NCBI GenBank assembly: GCA_964398185.1
Contig: CAYNML010000009.1
Location: forward strand, 45,474 to 109,473
Reading direction: 5' to 3'
Length of the DNA: 64,000 nucleotides
DNA from: Fen-1058 sp964398185
Lineage (GTDB): Bacteria; Chloroflexota; Anaerolineae; Fen-1058
Shown here: piece by piece, positions 27,746 through 36,429 of the stretch
How positions within the stretch are numbered: position 1 is the stretch's first letter
How the letters are laid out: the number at the start of each line of letters is the position of its first letter
Translations under genes and position numbers: made by a program
The notes under the pieces: model-generated
The model's database searches: none
Seen by the model: the letters and a program-made list of their open reading frames with translations, nothing else
Told to the model about the DNA's origin: nothing

Positions 27746-27751
27746 ATTATA
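27746..27751 (-). promoter_or_regulatory. -10 box directly upstream of lepA
   Basis: TATAAT in GCGGTATAATCGC. The lepA ATG starts 9 bases after it, which puts the expected transcription start at or next to the start codon. The -35 region overlaps a hairpin stem and is not recognisable. Confidence 0.45.
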
Positions 27752-27762
27752 CCGCAAACGGA

Positions 27763-27796
27763 AGAGACCTGACAGTGTGTGGGCTGTCAGGTCTCT
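27763..27796 (-). terminator. Hairpin ending the TPR-lipoprotein-WD40 operon
   Basis: A perfect 13-bp stem, AGAGACCTGACAG with CTGTCAGGTCTCT, and an 8-base loop lie 14 bases past the WD40 gene stop. Little of a T tract follows. It separates this operon from the lepA promoter. Confidence 0.65.
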
Positions 27797-27810
27797 GCGA
27801 TCAACGCGTA

Positions 27811-29613
27811 TTAACGCGAAACTTGCGGAACGGCCCACACCTGAATGAAATAGCGATCCCCGCCCGGTTGCGGCATGAGAGAACCGATGGCGACTTGCTC
27901 TCCGTCAGGTGACCAGGCCAATGAATTGGCTGACATCACTTGCTCTCGAGGATCAACCAGCCGGCCGAGACTCTGCTGACGCTTCACGTCAAGCACTTCA
28001 TTGCCGCTGGTGATCAAATACGCACCATCGGGCGACCAGCGGACATCGTCGAAAGCCCCTTTAGTATCAATGGTCGTCACCAATTGCCCCGTGGTGACAT
28101 TCCACATGCTAACCGGACCGAAAGCTGTAGCAGCAATCTGTCGGCTATCGGGCGACCACGCTAGCCCTCTGTTCCCGTCGGCATTGAACACATACACCGC
28201 TTGACCGCTGGCCGCATCCCAGATCCGAACGGTTCCGTCTTGACCACCGGAGGCCACGTACTTGCCGTCGGGCGACCAAGCCACCTTGAACACCGCACCC
28301 GTATGACCGGGCAACCGCTGCGAAGTTTTGCTGGCGATGTCCCAGATCGGAACCGTACCATCCAGACTACCCGCTGCGATCTTTTTGCCGTCAGGCGACC
28401 AGGCAAAATCATACCCGCCAGCGTAGCCACTGGCAGCACTTTTCAAAACGATCTCTGAAACGCCATCCCAGATGACGATGCTACCAGTTGCACCAGAAGC
28501 AGCCAACCGCTTTCCATCGGGCGACCAGACACCGGTTACCCCACCATACTGTGAGGTTGTGACCGTTTGATTGGATTCCAAATCCCACGACAACGTCCCG
28601 CGAGCTGTACTCGCCACAATTTGCTTTCCATCCGCTGACCAGCCCAGATCATAAGCTTGATAGGGAAGTTCCAGCGTGTGCGAGATCGGCCAGTTCTCTG
28701 GAATTTGCGCGGGCTGCTCACCACGCTCAACTTGCTGCAAGACTTCGCGCAAATCTTCCACTGAGTTCGCCTGATACACGTAACCGTTCGCGCTGGCGCG
28801 CGCCAGACACACCAACTGCTGTCGCGCCTTCTCACCCGCTTGCAAAGCAACGATGTGTAACGTGAACTTGATTCCTGCCCGCTTCAGGCTCTCTGCCACC
28901 GCCGTGATTGCCGTGCACGGATCTTTCTGCGCCTTGATCAGGCACGTATCCTCACCGGCGCTCACCACAATAATCGTGTTCTGCGCCTCGGCATCGGATG
29001 GAAGATCGTCAGCCGCCGCTTTGATCGAATCGACGAGTGCCGCGTCGCCTTCCGGCTTCAAACTCTTCACGGCAGTCACCAACCGATCGGCTTGATCAGC
29101 CCCAAAGGGCACCGTTGGATCGTCAGGCACGGTGCAACCGCCGCCAACAGTCCGCAAGGCCAGCTGCTCGCGGCGTGTGGCGTACGTCGCCTGATCGCCG
29201 AAGATCGTCTGTGCGATCGACCAGCGTTCCGACTGTGCCATCACGGCTGAAGTGTCGAAGATGAACTCCGTATGGACTTTGGCGCCTGTGGAAGGAGGAC
29301 TAACTGCTTTGATCACGAGGACGACGAACGCCAACACGGCAACGCCGACGGCGATCTGCACCCCGCGCGGGATATGGACATTCGTCAGCCGTCCGCCCTG
29401 CGCCACGACCACGCTGCCTGCTTCGACGTTGATCACTTGCTGATCGCCGTGCACCTCGTCGTCGCCGACGATCTTGTCGCGCCCGACGACATCGCCGTCA
29501 ATCTCCACATCGCGCTGCGCGTCGAGGTCAATCCCGCCGCTGATGTTCGTGTTTGATTCTGCCACAGGTGGCTTTGGAGAATCGTGTTGAACAATCGGTG
29601 ACTGGTTCGTCAT
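27811..29613 (-). CDS. Membrane-anchored VWA-WD40 protein with N-terminal GDVVGRDKI module
   Basis: 600 residues from the ATG at 29613 (MTNQSPIVQHD). Order: a beta-repeat module (about 20-70) with ISGGIDLDAQRDVEIDGDVV and GRDKI; one membrane helix (about 85-105, VQIAVGVAVLAFVVLVI); a von Willebrand A-like domain (about 115-300); then seven WD40 blades (about 315-600), each with a WSPDGK-type turn. The VWA metal site is incomplete: DTSAV in place of DxSxS and no clear Thr. The C-terminal domains are outside the cell if the N-terminus stays in. Last gene of a three-gene operon whose first gene shares the N-terminal module. Function unknown. Confidence 0.8.
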   Translation of the reverse strand: MTNQSPIVQHDSPKPPVAESNTNISGGIDLDAQRDVEIDGDVVGRDKIVGDDEVHGDQQVINVEAGSVVVAQGGRLTNVHIPRGVQIAVGVAVLAFVVLVIKAVSPPSTGAKVHTEFIFDTSAVMAQSERWSIAQTIFGDQATYATRREQLALRTVGGGCTVPDDPTVPFGADQADRLVTAVKSLKPEGDAALVDSIKAAADDLPSDAEAQNTIIVVSAGEDTCLIKAQKDPCTAITAVAESLKRAGIKFTLHIVALQAGEKARQQLVCLARASANGYVYQANSVEDLREVLQQVERGEQPAQIPENWPISHTLELPYQAYDLGWSADGKQIVASTARGTLSWDLESNQTVTTSQYGGVTGVWSPDGKRLAASGATGSIVIWDGVSEIVLKSAASGYAGGYDFAWSPDGKKIAAGSLDGTVPIWDIASKTSQRLPGHTGAVFKVAWSPDGKYVASGGQDGTVRIWDAASGQAVYVFNADGNRGLAWSPDSRQIAATAFGPVSMWNVTTGQLVTTIDTKGAFDDVRWSPDGAYLITSGNEVLDVKRQQSLGRLVDPREQVMSANSLAWSPDGEQVAIGSLMPQPGGDRYFIQVWAVPQVSR

Positions 29614-29647
29614 TACGGTGTGCCTTCGCTTCTGCGACTTCAGCGCC

Positions 29648-30409
29648 TCAGAAACAGCTCGGCAAACTGCCGTCCGGTGATTCAACGGCAAATACAAAGC
29701 CCCAGTTGGCCTCGTTGTTGGCGGGATTCTCCGTCTCAACGATCATGTTGACGCTGTAGCCCGCACCGGCACACACCGGAGTGCCATTAGGCCACGTGAA
29801 CCCGTTCTGGCTGAAACGCCACGCTTCGCAATCGGGGCTGTTCTGGGGATTGCCAAAAGCGCAGTAAGCCCAGTTGCCCTCGCGTCGATCGATCACGGTG
29901 CGACCCTGCGGATCGAACGCTTCAATTTTGACGCTCTTGATGCCTGCCCCGTCGAAATTGCCGAAGGCCGGATCGAAGACCAGCAGCTTGAAGACAATCC
30001 GATCGCGGAAGACTGGCACGTCCAGCGGGCCGGAGTAGCCGGGTAGCAAAATCTTGCCGATCAATCCCTTAGGCGTGCCAAAACCCGGAGCGGTAGGATC
30101 ATCGGCGAGCGGAGCCGCCGCGGCAGGTGCTTGAGTAGGCGGCACAGATGCGTGTGTGGCCGTGGGCGGCAGTAGAGTCTCCGTCGGCGGTACGGGCGTG
30201 GCGGATGCAGCCGTCGGCGCTTGAGTGATCTGGGTTGGCACAATGGAACTTTGCGCCACAGCCGTCAACTTACGTGCCACAGCTAGCTCTTCCGCAACGC
30301 GCGTGCTCACCCGATCGGGTGTCGGCGCTTCCGCCGATCCACTACAGGCGGCTAACAACAGAATCAAACAGGCCAACACGGCCAGATGCAATGCATTTTC
30401 CCGCAGCAC
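29648..30409 (-). CDS. Lipoprotein with a Pro/Thr-rich stalk
   Basis: 253 residues, GTG start with GGAGGG 6 bases upstream. The signal peptide AVLACLILLLAACSGS contains a clear lipobox (LAAC). A stalk of about 70 residues rich in Pro, Thr and Ala (TPVPPTETLLPPTATH) leads to a C-terminal globular part that contains VFRDRIVFKLLVFDP, FDGAGIKSVKIEAFDPQG and several Cys. This looks like a beta-sandwich of a type often seen in Chloroflexi surface lipoproteins. It lies between the TPR and VWA-WD40 genes. Function unknown; it could be the outward-facing partner of both. Confidence 0.75.
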   Translation of the reverse strand: MLRENALHLAVLACLILLLAACSGSAEAPTPDRVSTRVAEELAVARKLTAVAQSSIVPTQITQAPTAASATPVPPTETLLPPTATHASVPPTQAPAAAAPLADDPTAPGFGTPKGLIGKILLPGYSGPLDVPVFRDRIVFKLLVFDPAFGNFDGAGIKSVKIEAFDPQGRTVIDRREGNWAYCAFGNPQNSPDCEAWRFSQNGFTWPNGTPVCAGAGYSVNMIVETENPANNEANWGFVFAVESPDGSLPSCF

Positions 30410-30431
30410 AAGAGCCCTCCCTTGACGTGAA

Positions 30432-32036
30432 TTATGGATTTTGCATGAGCTTGTCGTAGACCGGCTGGCAGCGCTGCCCGGCGATCAATTCCTTCAAGAC
30501 GCGATCCTGCGAGGCGCTTCCCAAAGCGATGCACTCCTGCAGTGCCTGCTTCGCCTCATCGCTTGCCGCTCGACTTCCCGCTTCATCGCCTTGCGACTTG
30601 AGCAAAGCAGCCAATTCGCGCTGCACCGCGCCCAGGCCCAGATAAGCTTGCGCCAACACACGCGGCTGATTGAGCTGCTTGAGCGGATCAAGCGTACTCT
30701 GAATCAGCGTGATCGCCTGCCGGTAAAGGTCTGCCGCCTGAGGGCCGTCCTGTGCCTGGGTGGCACGTCCCTTCTGGTAATAACCCAACCCCACAGACCA
30801 GGTGGCGACCAGCTCGACGAGACGCTCCCCAGCGTCACGGGCGAGTTGTTGACCGGCGGCATAGCCCTCAAACATTTGCTGCATGTCGGTCGAGTCACGC
30901 ATCTCGCCAATCGCCGGCGCGAGTTGCAGACGCGTGTAAAATACACTGCCCAACCCGACGTAAGCCCGCGCATAATCAGGCTTGCTCCTCAGCGCCTGCC
31001 GGAAGGCCGTCTCAGCTTCATCGACCAACTCTTGCGCTGCGGCACGATCGGTCTGCCGCTCTTGCTGCGCACGGAACAAGGCGGCCTGACCGATGAAAAA
31101 ATACAACAGCTCTTTGCCCGCGCCTATCTCAGGCCAATCAGCCAACACTTCCTCAGCTTGACGATACAACTTGAGTGATTTATCGATCCGTCCAAAGACG
31201 TCATACGTCAGGCCTGCAGCCAGGTAAAATAACGCGCTGGCCCGCACGCCTAAATCGGTATCAGCGTTGACGCGGGAATCCTGCGCAAACTGAATCGGTT
31301 GATCGCCCACGCGATGATTGCCCGTGAGCAAGGCGTCAATATCCGCCCGCACCTGTGACGACACGTAAAACTGCGGCGTCAAATTGCCCGCCCGATCGAG
31401 CAAGCCGTAGATCACCATATCGGCTCCCAACCGATCGGCGACCAACGCGGCCGCGGGTTCATCCAGCACCAGGTTATCTGTAATCGGCATGGGGCCATAG
31501 CGAATCTCAATCGCCGTCTTGAGCTGTGACTCGGGAAACGCATCCCTTTCCCCCAGGAGCGTATCGTACACTCTCTGGCTGAGGCGGCGGCTGCTGTCCG
31601 TCACCTGCACGCGCCCGGCGGCGTCTTCCTCTGCGAATTCCGCAATGGCAACGTTGAACGTGCGCTGCATCTTGACCGGCGTTGGGGTAGGCAAAAACTG
31701 TTGAACTTGCTGCTGCGTGCGCGAGGAGATAAACACGATCAACACGAGCGCCACCAGGCCGAGTCCCAAAGCGGCCGCCAACGGCACGATCGGGATGTTG
31801 AGCTTGCCGATGGCGATGCCGCGCCCGGTCGCCGTGATCTGCTGCTCGACGATTTTGTCACCGGCGACTTTGTCGCCTGTGACGATCTCCGTGATCTTGT
31901 CACGCCCCACGACATCGCCGCCAATGTTCACATCGCGCTGCGCATCGAGGCTGATGCCGCCGCTGACATTCGTAATCAATTCGGTTGAAGACGGCTGTTG
32001 AGAATCGTGCTGATCACCGGGTGGCTGATCCGTCAT
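30432..32036 (-). CDS. Membrane-anchored TPR protein with N-terminal GDVVGRDKI module
   Basis: 534 residues from the ATG at 32036 with GGGAGGGG 9 bases upstream. Residues about 20-70 repeat the module of the VWA-WD40 protein (VSGGISLDAQRDVNIGGDVV, GRDKI, then GDKVAGDKIVEQQ). One membrane helix follows (VPLAAALGLGLVALVLIVFI), then a FlgO/TolB-N-like region (about 115-250; FNVAIAEFAEEDAAG, VVADRLGADMVIYG), and TPR helices (about 260-530; AETAFRQALRSKPDYARAY). First gene of the operon with its own promoter and upstream terminator. Probably a scaffold exposed outside the membrane. Confidence 0.8.
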   Translation of the reverse strand: MTDQPPGDQHDSQQPSSTELITNVSGGISLDAQRDVNIGGDVVGRDKITEIVTGDKVAGDKIVEQQITATGRGIAIGKLNIPIVPLAAALGLGLVALVLIVFISSRTQQQVQQFLPTPTPVKMQRTFNVAIAEFAEEDAAGRVQVTDSSRRLSQRVYDTLLGERDAFPESQLKTAIEIRYGPMPITDNLVLDEPAAALVADRLGADMVIYGLLDRAGNLTPQFYVSSQVRADIDALLTGNHRVGDQPIQFAQDSRVNADTDLGVRASALFYLAAGLTYDVFGRIDKSLKLYRQAEEVLADWPEIGAGKELLYFFIGQAALFRAQQERQTDRAAAQELVDEAETAFRQALRSKPDYARAYVGLGSVFYTRLQLAPAIGEMRDSTDMQQMFEGYAAGQQLARDAGERLVELVATWSVGLGYYQKGRATQAQDGPQAADLYRQAITLIQSTLDPLKQLNQPRVLAQAYLGLGAVQRELAALLKSQGDEAGSRAASDEAKQALQECIALGSASQDRVLKELIAGQRCQPVYDKLMQNP

Positions 32037-32093
32037 CGCTGAGTTCCCCTCCCTGAGTTATCTACAGCACCGCTGGCTGGGCCGTGCTCAACA

Positions 32094-32122
32094 ATTGTAA
32101 CCTACGCAGTTCGCTTCATCAA
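32094..32122 (-). promoter_or_regulatory. Promoter of the TPR-lipoprotein-WD40 operon
   Basis: TTGATG (32117-32122), 17-base spacer, TACAAT (32094-32099), minus strand, starting 2 bases after the sensor-kinase terminator and 57 bases before the TPR start codon. Confidence 0.65.
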
Positions 32123-32123
32123 C

Positions 32124-32163
32124 AAAAAAACAGACGGACTGGCCGTGACGCCACTCCGTCTGT
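32124..32163 (-). terminator. Intrinsic terminator of the tlyA-kinase operon
   Basis: ACAGACGGA pairs with TCCGTCTGT across a 16-base loop, followed on the minus strand by seven T. It lies 24 bases beyond the kinase stop. Confidence 0.85.
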
Positions 32164-32187
32164 CAGATCAAATTTGGCTCATCCAGT

Positions 32188-33510
32188 CTACTCCGGGCCA
32201 CTCACGGGTACACTGAATGAGAAGCGGCTGCCCAGCCCTTCCACGCTCTCCACCCAGATCTTGCCGCCGTGCAATTCGACCATGCCTTTGGCAATGGCAA
32301 GTCCCAGCCCCAGCCCGCCGTGCGTACGCGTCAGGTGTGGCTCCACTTGATAAAAGCGGTCGAAGATGTGCTCCACCTCGCGCGCCGGAATACCGATGCC
32401 GGTGTCGGCCACGTGCACCTGCACGTCGCCGTTGTTGCGCTCTGCCGTGAGCATGATGCGCCCGCGCGCGTCGGTGAACTTGATGGCGTTGGTCAACAGG
32501 TTGTTGATCACCAGCGTGATCTTCTCGCGATCGGCGGTCAGCGACAACGGCTGCGGCGGCAGATTGACCAGCACTTCCTGCTCCTTCACCGAATACAACT
32601 CGCTCACGGCCTCCAGCACGTGCTGCACCACTTCCTGCAGTACGAATTCGGTCAGCACCAGCTTGGCCTTGCCCTCTTCGATGTGCTGCACGTTGACCAT
32701 GTCGTCGATCAGATCGCGCAGCCGCAGCGCGCTGCCCAGCACCTTGTCCAGATGCGCGGCGGTCTCCGGATTTTCCGCGTCTTCCTTGAGCATGGCGGCG
32801 TAGCCCATAATCACGCCCAGCGGCGTCCGCAGTTCGTGTGAGGCGACGGCAATAAAATTGCTCTTGATCTGATCGACCCGGTTCAACTGCTCGTAGGCCT
32901 TTTGCAGCGCCGTGACCAGGCGCGCGTTCTCGATCGCCACGGCAGCCTGCGCGGCCAGCGTCATCAGCACCTGACCGTCTTCTTCGCTGAACGGCGAACT
33001 ATCCAGCTTGTTCAGCGCCTCCAGCACCCCTACCGGTCGATCGCGCACCAGCAGCGGCACGCCCAGCATCGAGCGCGACTCGAAAGCGATCTGCTTGTCC
33101 ACGCCGTCAAAGTGGCGCGGATCCTGCTGCACGTCGTCAAAGACCATCGGCTCACCCGAGCGCAGGATCGTACCGGCCAGGCTGCCGTCCACCGGCACGC
33201 GCAGCGCCATCAGCTTGTCCCGATTGCTCCCGGTGGTGGCCGCAAAGCGCAGTTCCACCCGCCCCTCGTCCAGCAGCAATATCGAAGCGGTCTCGGTCCG
33301 CGTCAATTCCGTGGCCGCATCCAGAATCATCTGCAGCAGTTCTTCCAGATCATAGGTGCTGGTCAGAATCTGGCTGATTTCGAGGATGCGCTGCAGCCGA
33401 TCGGCGGTGCGGCGCAGCATGGTGAAACTGCGGCGCAAATCACCCGTGGACGGCAGCGGGCGTGTGTTTCTAGTCCAATCGCGTGAAGGAGGGAGTTGTG
33501 AGTCGGGCAT
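32188..33510 (-). CDS. Soluble GAF-domain sensor histidine kinase
   Basis: 440 residues from the ATG at 33510 (MPDSQLPPSRDW). No membrane segments. Residues about 35-190 are a GAF domain (ETASILLLDEGRVELRFAAT ... MLGVPLLVRDRPVGVLEALNK). The phospho-acceptor helix has NFIAVASHELRTPLGVIMGY near residue 213. The HATPase domain has the N-box NNLLTNAIKF, the G1 box DTGIGIP, the F-box FDRFYQ and the G2 box GGLGLGLAI. No receiver partner is adjacent. It follows tlyA by 14 bases, so the pair share a transcript and terminator. Confidence 0.9.
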   Translation of the reverse strand: MPDSQLPPSRDWTRNTRPLPSTGDLRRSFTMLRRTADRLQRILEISQILTSTYDLEELLQMILDAATELTRTETASILLLDEGRVELRFAATTGSNRDKLMALRVPVDGSLAGTILRSGEPMVFDDVQQDPRHFDGVDKQIAFESRSMLGVPLLVRDRPVGVLEALNKLDSSPFSEEDGQVLMTLAAQAAVAIENARLVTALQKAYEQLNRVDQIKSNFIAVASHELRTPLGVIMGYAAMLKEDAENPETAAHLDKVLGSALRLRDLIDDMVNVQHIEEGKAKLVLTEFVLQEVVQHVLEAVSELYSVKEQEVLVNLPPQPLSLTADREKITLVINNLLTNAIKFTDARGRIMLTAERNNGDVQVHVADTGIGIPAREVEHIFDRFYQVEPHLTRTHGGLGLGLAIAKGMVELHGGKIWVESVEGLGSRFSFSVPVSGPE

Positions 33511-33524
33511 GTCCAATCCGCCTG

Positions 33525-34304
33525 TCAAGCCACACTGGTCTGAATCAACTCGTCGGTAGAGCGCGCCGGCACATGCACGCCGGGGCGCAGCCAGATGAGG
33601 AATTCCACGTTGCCCGCCGGGCCTTCGATTGGCGAGCGGATCAGATCGATCGGGGTACAGCCCAGTTCCCGCGCTGCCTGCACAATCGAGCGCACCACGT
33701 CAGCGTGCACCTGTGGATCGCGCACCACGCCGCCCTTCCCCACTCGATCGCGCCCGGCCTCAAACTGCGGCTTGATCAGCGCGACGATGTGCGCTTCGGC
33801 TATTAACCATTTTAGCACAGCCGGCAAGATCAGGCGCAGCGAAATAAACGACGTATCGATCACGGCCAGCCCGATCGGCTCCGGCAGCGACTCCACGTAC
33901 CGCGCGTTGGTGCGGTCCATGACCACCACGCGCGGATCGCTGCGCAGCTTCCAGTCCAACTGGCCGTATCCTACATCGAGGGCGTACACTTTGGCCGCGC
34001 CGCGCTGCAGCAGACAGTCCGTGAACCCGCCAGTGGAAGCGCCCACGTCCGCGCAGACAGCGTGCTCGATCGGGATGGGAAACCGATCGAGGGCGGCCGC
34101 CAGCTTCAGGCCGCCGCGGCTCACGTAAGGCAATTGCGCCTTGATGCGGAGGGCGGCATTGGCGGCGATCGGCATGCCCGGCTTGTCGGCCACCCGATCG
34201 TTCACCAGCACCTCGCCGGCCATAATCAAGCGCTGCGCCTTCTCGCGGCTGTCTGCCAGCTGACGCTGCACCAACAATTGATCAAGCCGCATCTTGTTCG
34301 TCAC
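33525..34304 (-). CDS. tlyA: TlyA-type rRNA 2'-O-methyltransferase (hemolysin A family)
   Basis: 259 residues. The N-terminal S4 RNA-binding domain is MRLDQLLVQRQLADSREKAQ; then PYVSRGGLKLAAALDRF, and the FtsJ-like SAM fold with CADVGASTGGFTDCLLQRGA and VYALDVGYGQLDW; later DTSFISLRLILPA and KPQFEAGR. TlyA methylates ribose of cytidines in 16S and 23S rRNA. GTG at 34304 is preferred over the ATG four codons on because a -10 box (TAAGCT) with a matching -35 ends 6 bases before it; no RBS exists for either, suggesting a leaderless message. Confidence 0.92.
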   Translation of the reverse strand: MTNKMRLDQLLVQRQLADSREKAQRLIMAGEVLVNDRVADKPGMPIAANAALRIKAQLPYVSRGGLKLAAALDRFPIPIEHAVCADVGASTGGFTDCLLQRGAAKVYALDVGYGQLDWKLRSDPRVVVMDRTNARYVESLPEPIGLAVIDTSFISLRLILPAVLKWLIAEAHIVALIKPQFEAGRDRVGKGGVVRDPQVHADVVRSIVQAARELGCTPIDLIRSPIEGPAGNVEFLIWLRPGVHVPARSTDELIQTSVA

Positions 34305-34310
34305 GCGCTC

Positions 34311-34338
34311 AGCTTAACGCAACCCGGTAAAAAGTCAA
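34311..34338 (-). promoter_or_regulatory. Promoter of tlyA (probably leaderless)
   Basis: TTGACT (34333-34338), 16-base spacer, TAAGCT (34311-34316) on the minus strand. The GTG at 34304 starts 6 bases after the -10 box. Confidence 0.5.
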
Positions 34339-34400
34339 CCACCGCAATGACATTGTAACTTTGCCGTAGCGAAAATCCGCCCGGCGCCACGGTGCGGCAT

Positions 34401-34430
34401 TTGACAGCGCTTCGCCGCGCGTGATATAGT
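34401..34430 (+). promoter_or_regulatory. Promoter of the propeller-peptidase gene (leaderless)
   Basis: TTGACA (34401-34406), 18-base spacer, TATAGT (34425-34430). The ATG at 34438 begins 7 bases later, where transcription itself should start, and there is no room for an RBS. It is divergent from the tlyA promoter. Confidence 0.75.
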
Positions 34431-34437
34431 CACACGC

Positions 34438-36255
34438 ATGTCGTCGTTCTCACCACGTCCCGATCGGAATGAGCCGCCGCCCGTCATCACGCTCAGTCGC
34501 CGCCAGGCAGCGCTGATCGGCGTCTTCTTCCTGTTCAATGTTCTCGTCTTGATCGTGCTGGCCGTCATCGCCTTCAGCGCACCCCCCGTACAAATTGTGG
34601 AAAAGATCGTGCCGCAGGCGGTGTCGCTGCCCACGCGCACCGTCGTCCCGACCATCACGCCCACCCCGCAGCCCGTCACGCCCACCGCCACACCCATCTC
34701 GCCGTTTGGCGGAGGTGGGGCCCTGGCGTTCACGCTGCGCCGCAACGGCAACTCGGACATTTATGCGGTGAATGCCGGCGACAAGCAACTGATCCGCCTT
34801 GTCAGCCATCCCGCCGACGATCGCGCGGCGGCGTTTTCGCCAGACGGCAAAGAGATCGCCTTCGCTTCACATCGGGACGGGAATTGGGATATCTATCGGA
34901 TGAATGTGGGCAGCGGCGTCACCGCGCGCCTGACTTTCACCACGACGTACGATGGCGCGCCCGCCTGGTCGCCAGACGGCGAACAGATCGTGTTTGAATC
35001 GTACCGCGACGGCAATCTCGATCTCTACACGATGGATCGCGACGGCAAGAACGTCAAACGTCTCACCACCGATCCCGCGCCGGATACCAGTCCGGCCTGG
35101 GCACCCGACGGCAAATCGATCACGTTTGCGTCCTATCGCGACGGCAACAAGGATATCTATTTGCTGCCGCTCGATTCCGACGAAGGCGAAGACGATCTGG
35201 CGAACCTGACCAACACGCCCGATCGAGATGAGGATCATCCGGCCTGGTCGCCCGATGGCGCGCAGCTCGCTTATACCTCAGGCCGCCCCGGCGATCAATT
35301 GATCTACGTCAACACCTTCGACTTGAAATACAAAAGTTTGCAGGAAGCCGAGGTGGGGCTGTTCGGCCAGGGCAGCGAACCGACCTGGTCACCGGACGGC
35401 AAGGCCATCGTGTTCACGTATCATCGCGGCGCCAGCGATGTGTTGATCGGTGCGAATCTGGGCGGCTGGGGCGTGGCCCAGGAAGCGTTTGGCGGACGCG
35501 AATACATTGCGCATCCCACGTGGAGCAAGCAGCCCATTCCGCCAGATGCCATTCAACGCAGCCTGGACGAAGCGCCCCTGAAATCGCCGCCGTTATACAC
35601 AGAGGTGGTCAGCCCCACCGGGCGCGGCCAGCCCCCCTACGTCTTTGTGGAACTGGAAAACATCGATCCGCCCGGCCAGCTGCTCAGCGACGCCGTCGAC
35701 GATTCGCTCCGCGCGTTGCGGGCGCGCGTGCTGCTGGAAACCGGCATCGATTATCTTAATCTGGTCGGCAATACCTGGCGCTCGATGAATCACACCCCGC
35801 GCCCCGGCCAAAGCCGCCGCTCGTATCACGTGGCCGGGCGCGCCGTGGACATCAATCAAGAACCATTTCAGAGCGCCGACAATTCGACCGTCATCGTGCG
35901 TGAAGATATCGGCGGGGTGACGTACTGGCGGGTGTACATCAAAGCGAAGAATCAAGACGGCAGCATGGGCGAACCGCTGCGCGAAGCGCCGTGGCTGCTG
36001 GCCACCGGCACAGCCGAAGGCGGCCGGCCTATGGACAAAATCCCCACCGGCTACTACGTCGATTTCACCACGCTGGCTAAAGACTACGGCTGGGAACGCG
36101 TGCGCGCCATCTATCGCTGGCGCTCGTATTATCCCGATGTGGAATGGTGGCACTTTCAGAAGACCGACGGCCTGCCGTGGTGGGATGCCATGAAGCAAGT
36201 CTACAAGGAAGAAGACATCATCAAATCCTACGGGCCGTATCCCGGCTACGATTAA
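34438..36255 (+). CDS. TolB-type propeller fused to an M15-like (VanY/DD-carboxypeptidase) peptidase
   Basis: 605 residues. One N-terminal membrane helix (about 25-45), a Pro/Thr linker, then five or six TolB/PD40 blades (about 100-360) with WSPDGEQIVFESYRDGN-type repeats. From about 375 a zinc peptidase domain: S-Y-H-x-A-G-x-A-V-D at 462-471 (His464, Asp471) and V-E-W-W-H at 568-572 (Glu569, His572), the metal-ligand and general-base pattern of M15 peptidases. It would face outward and act on peptidoglycan or a related peptide, with the propeller binding the substrate. Own promoter; followed by a separate lipoprotein gene. Confidence 0.85.
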   Translation: MSSFSPRPDRNEPPPVITLSRRQAALIGVFFLFNVLVLIVLAVIAFSAPPVQIVEKIVPQAVSLPTRTVVPTITPTPQPVTPTATPISPFGGGGALAFTLRRNGNSDIYAVNAGDKQLIRLVSHPADDRAAAFSPDGKEIAFASHRDGNWDIYRMNVGSGVTARLTFTTTYDGAPAWSPDGEQIVFESYRDGNLDLYTMDRDGKNVKRLTTDPAPDTSPAWAPDGKSITFASYRDGNKDIYLLPLDSDEGEDDLANLTNTPDRDEDHPAWSPDGAQLAYTSGRPGDQLIYVNTFDLKYKSLQEAEVGLFGQGSEPTWSPDGKAIVFTYHRGASDVLIGANLGGWGVAQEAFGGREYIAHPTWSKQPIPPDAIQRSLDEAPLKSPPLYTEVVSPTGRGQPPYVFVELENIDPPGQLLSDAVDDSLRALRARVLLETGIDYLNLVGNTWRSMNHTPRPGQSRRSYHVAGRAVDINQEPFQSADNSTVIVREDIGGVTYWRVYIKAKNQDGSMGEPLREAPWLLATGTAEGGRPMDKIPTGYYVDFTTLAKDYGWERVRAIYRWRSYYPDVEWWHFQKTDGLPWWDAMKQVYKEEDIIKSYGPYPGYD

Positions 36256-36265
36256 TGCCATCGAT

Positions 36266-36335
36266 CCAGAAACCGGGTTTCTCCGCGCCAGACCTCGCTT
36301 GCATTTGGACTCGCTACGCGGAAAGCCGGTTTCTC
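36266..36335. repeat. Inverted repeat (AGAAACCGG...CCGGTTTCT)
   Basis: CCAGAAACCGGGTTTCTC followed 30-40 bases later by GAAAGCCGGTTTCTC in opposite orientation, each also internally palindromic (AGAAACCGGGTTTCT at 36268-36282), with CCGCG/CGCGG between. It lies between the peptidase stop and the next promoter and may end the first transcript. No T run. Confidence 0.6.
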
Positions 36336-36347
36336 ACCCCGCCTTAT

Positions 36348-36375
36348 TTGACAATCGATCAATCCGTGCTACGAT
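36348..36375 (+). promoter_or_regulatory. Promoter of the lipoprotein gene
   Basis: TTGACA (36348-36353), 16-base spacer, TACGAT (36370-36375); the start codon is 54 bases downstream with its own RBS. Confidence 0.7.
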
Positions 36376-36429
36376 GTTTCCCGGCGGTTGTGACCAAAAC
36401 CTCACCTTTTGAAAACAAGGAGCCGAACC

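Noticed and set aside
25757..27772. 671-residue plus-strand frame opposite map and lepA
   Set aside because: Antisense to two highly conserved genes; composition is that of a shadow frame.
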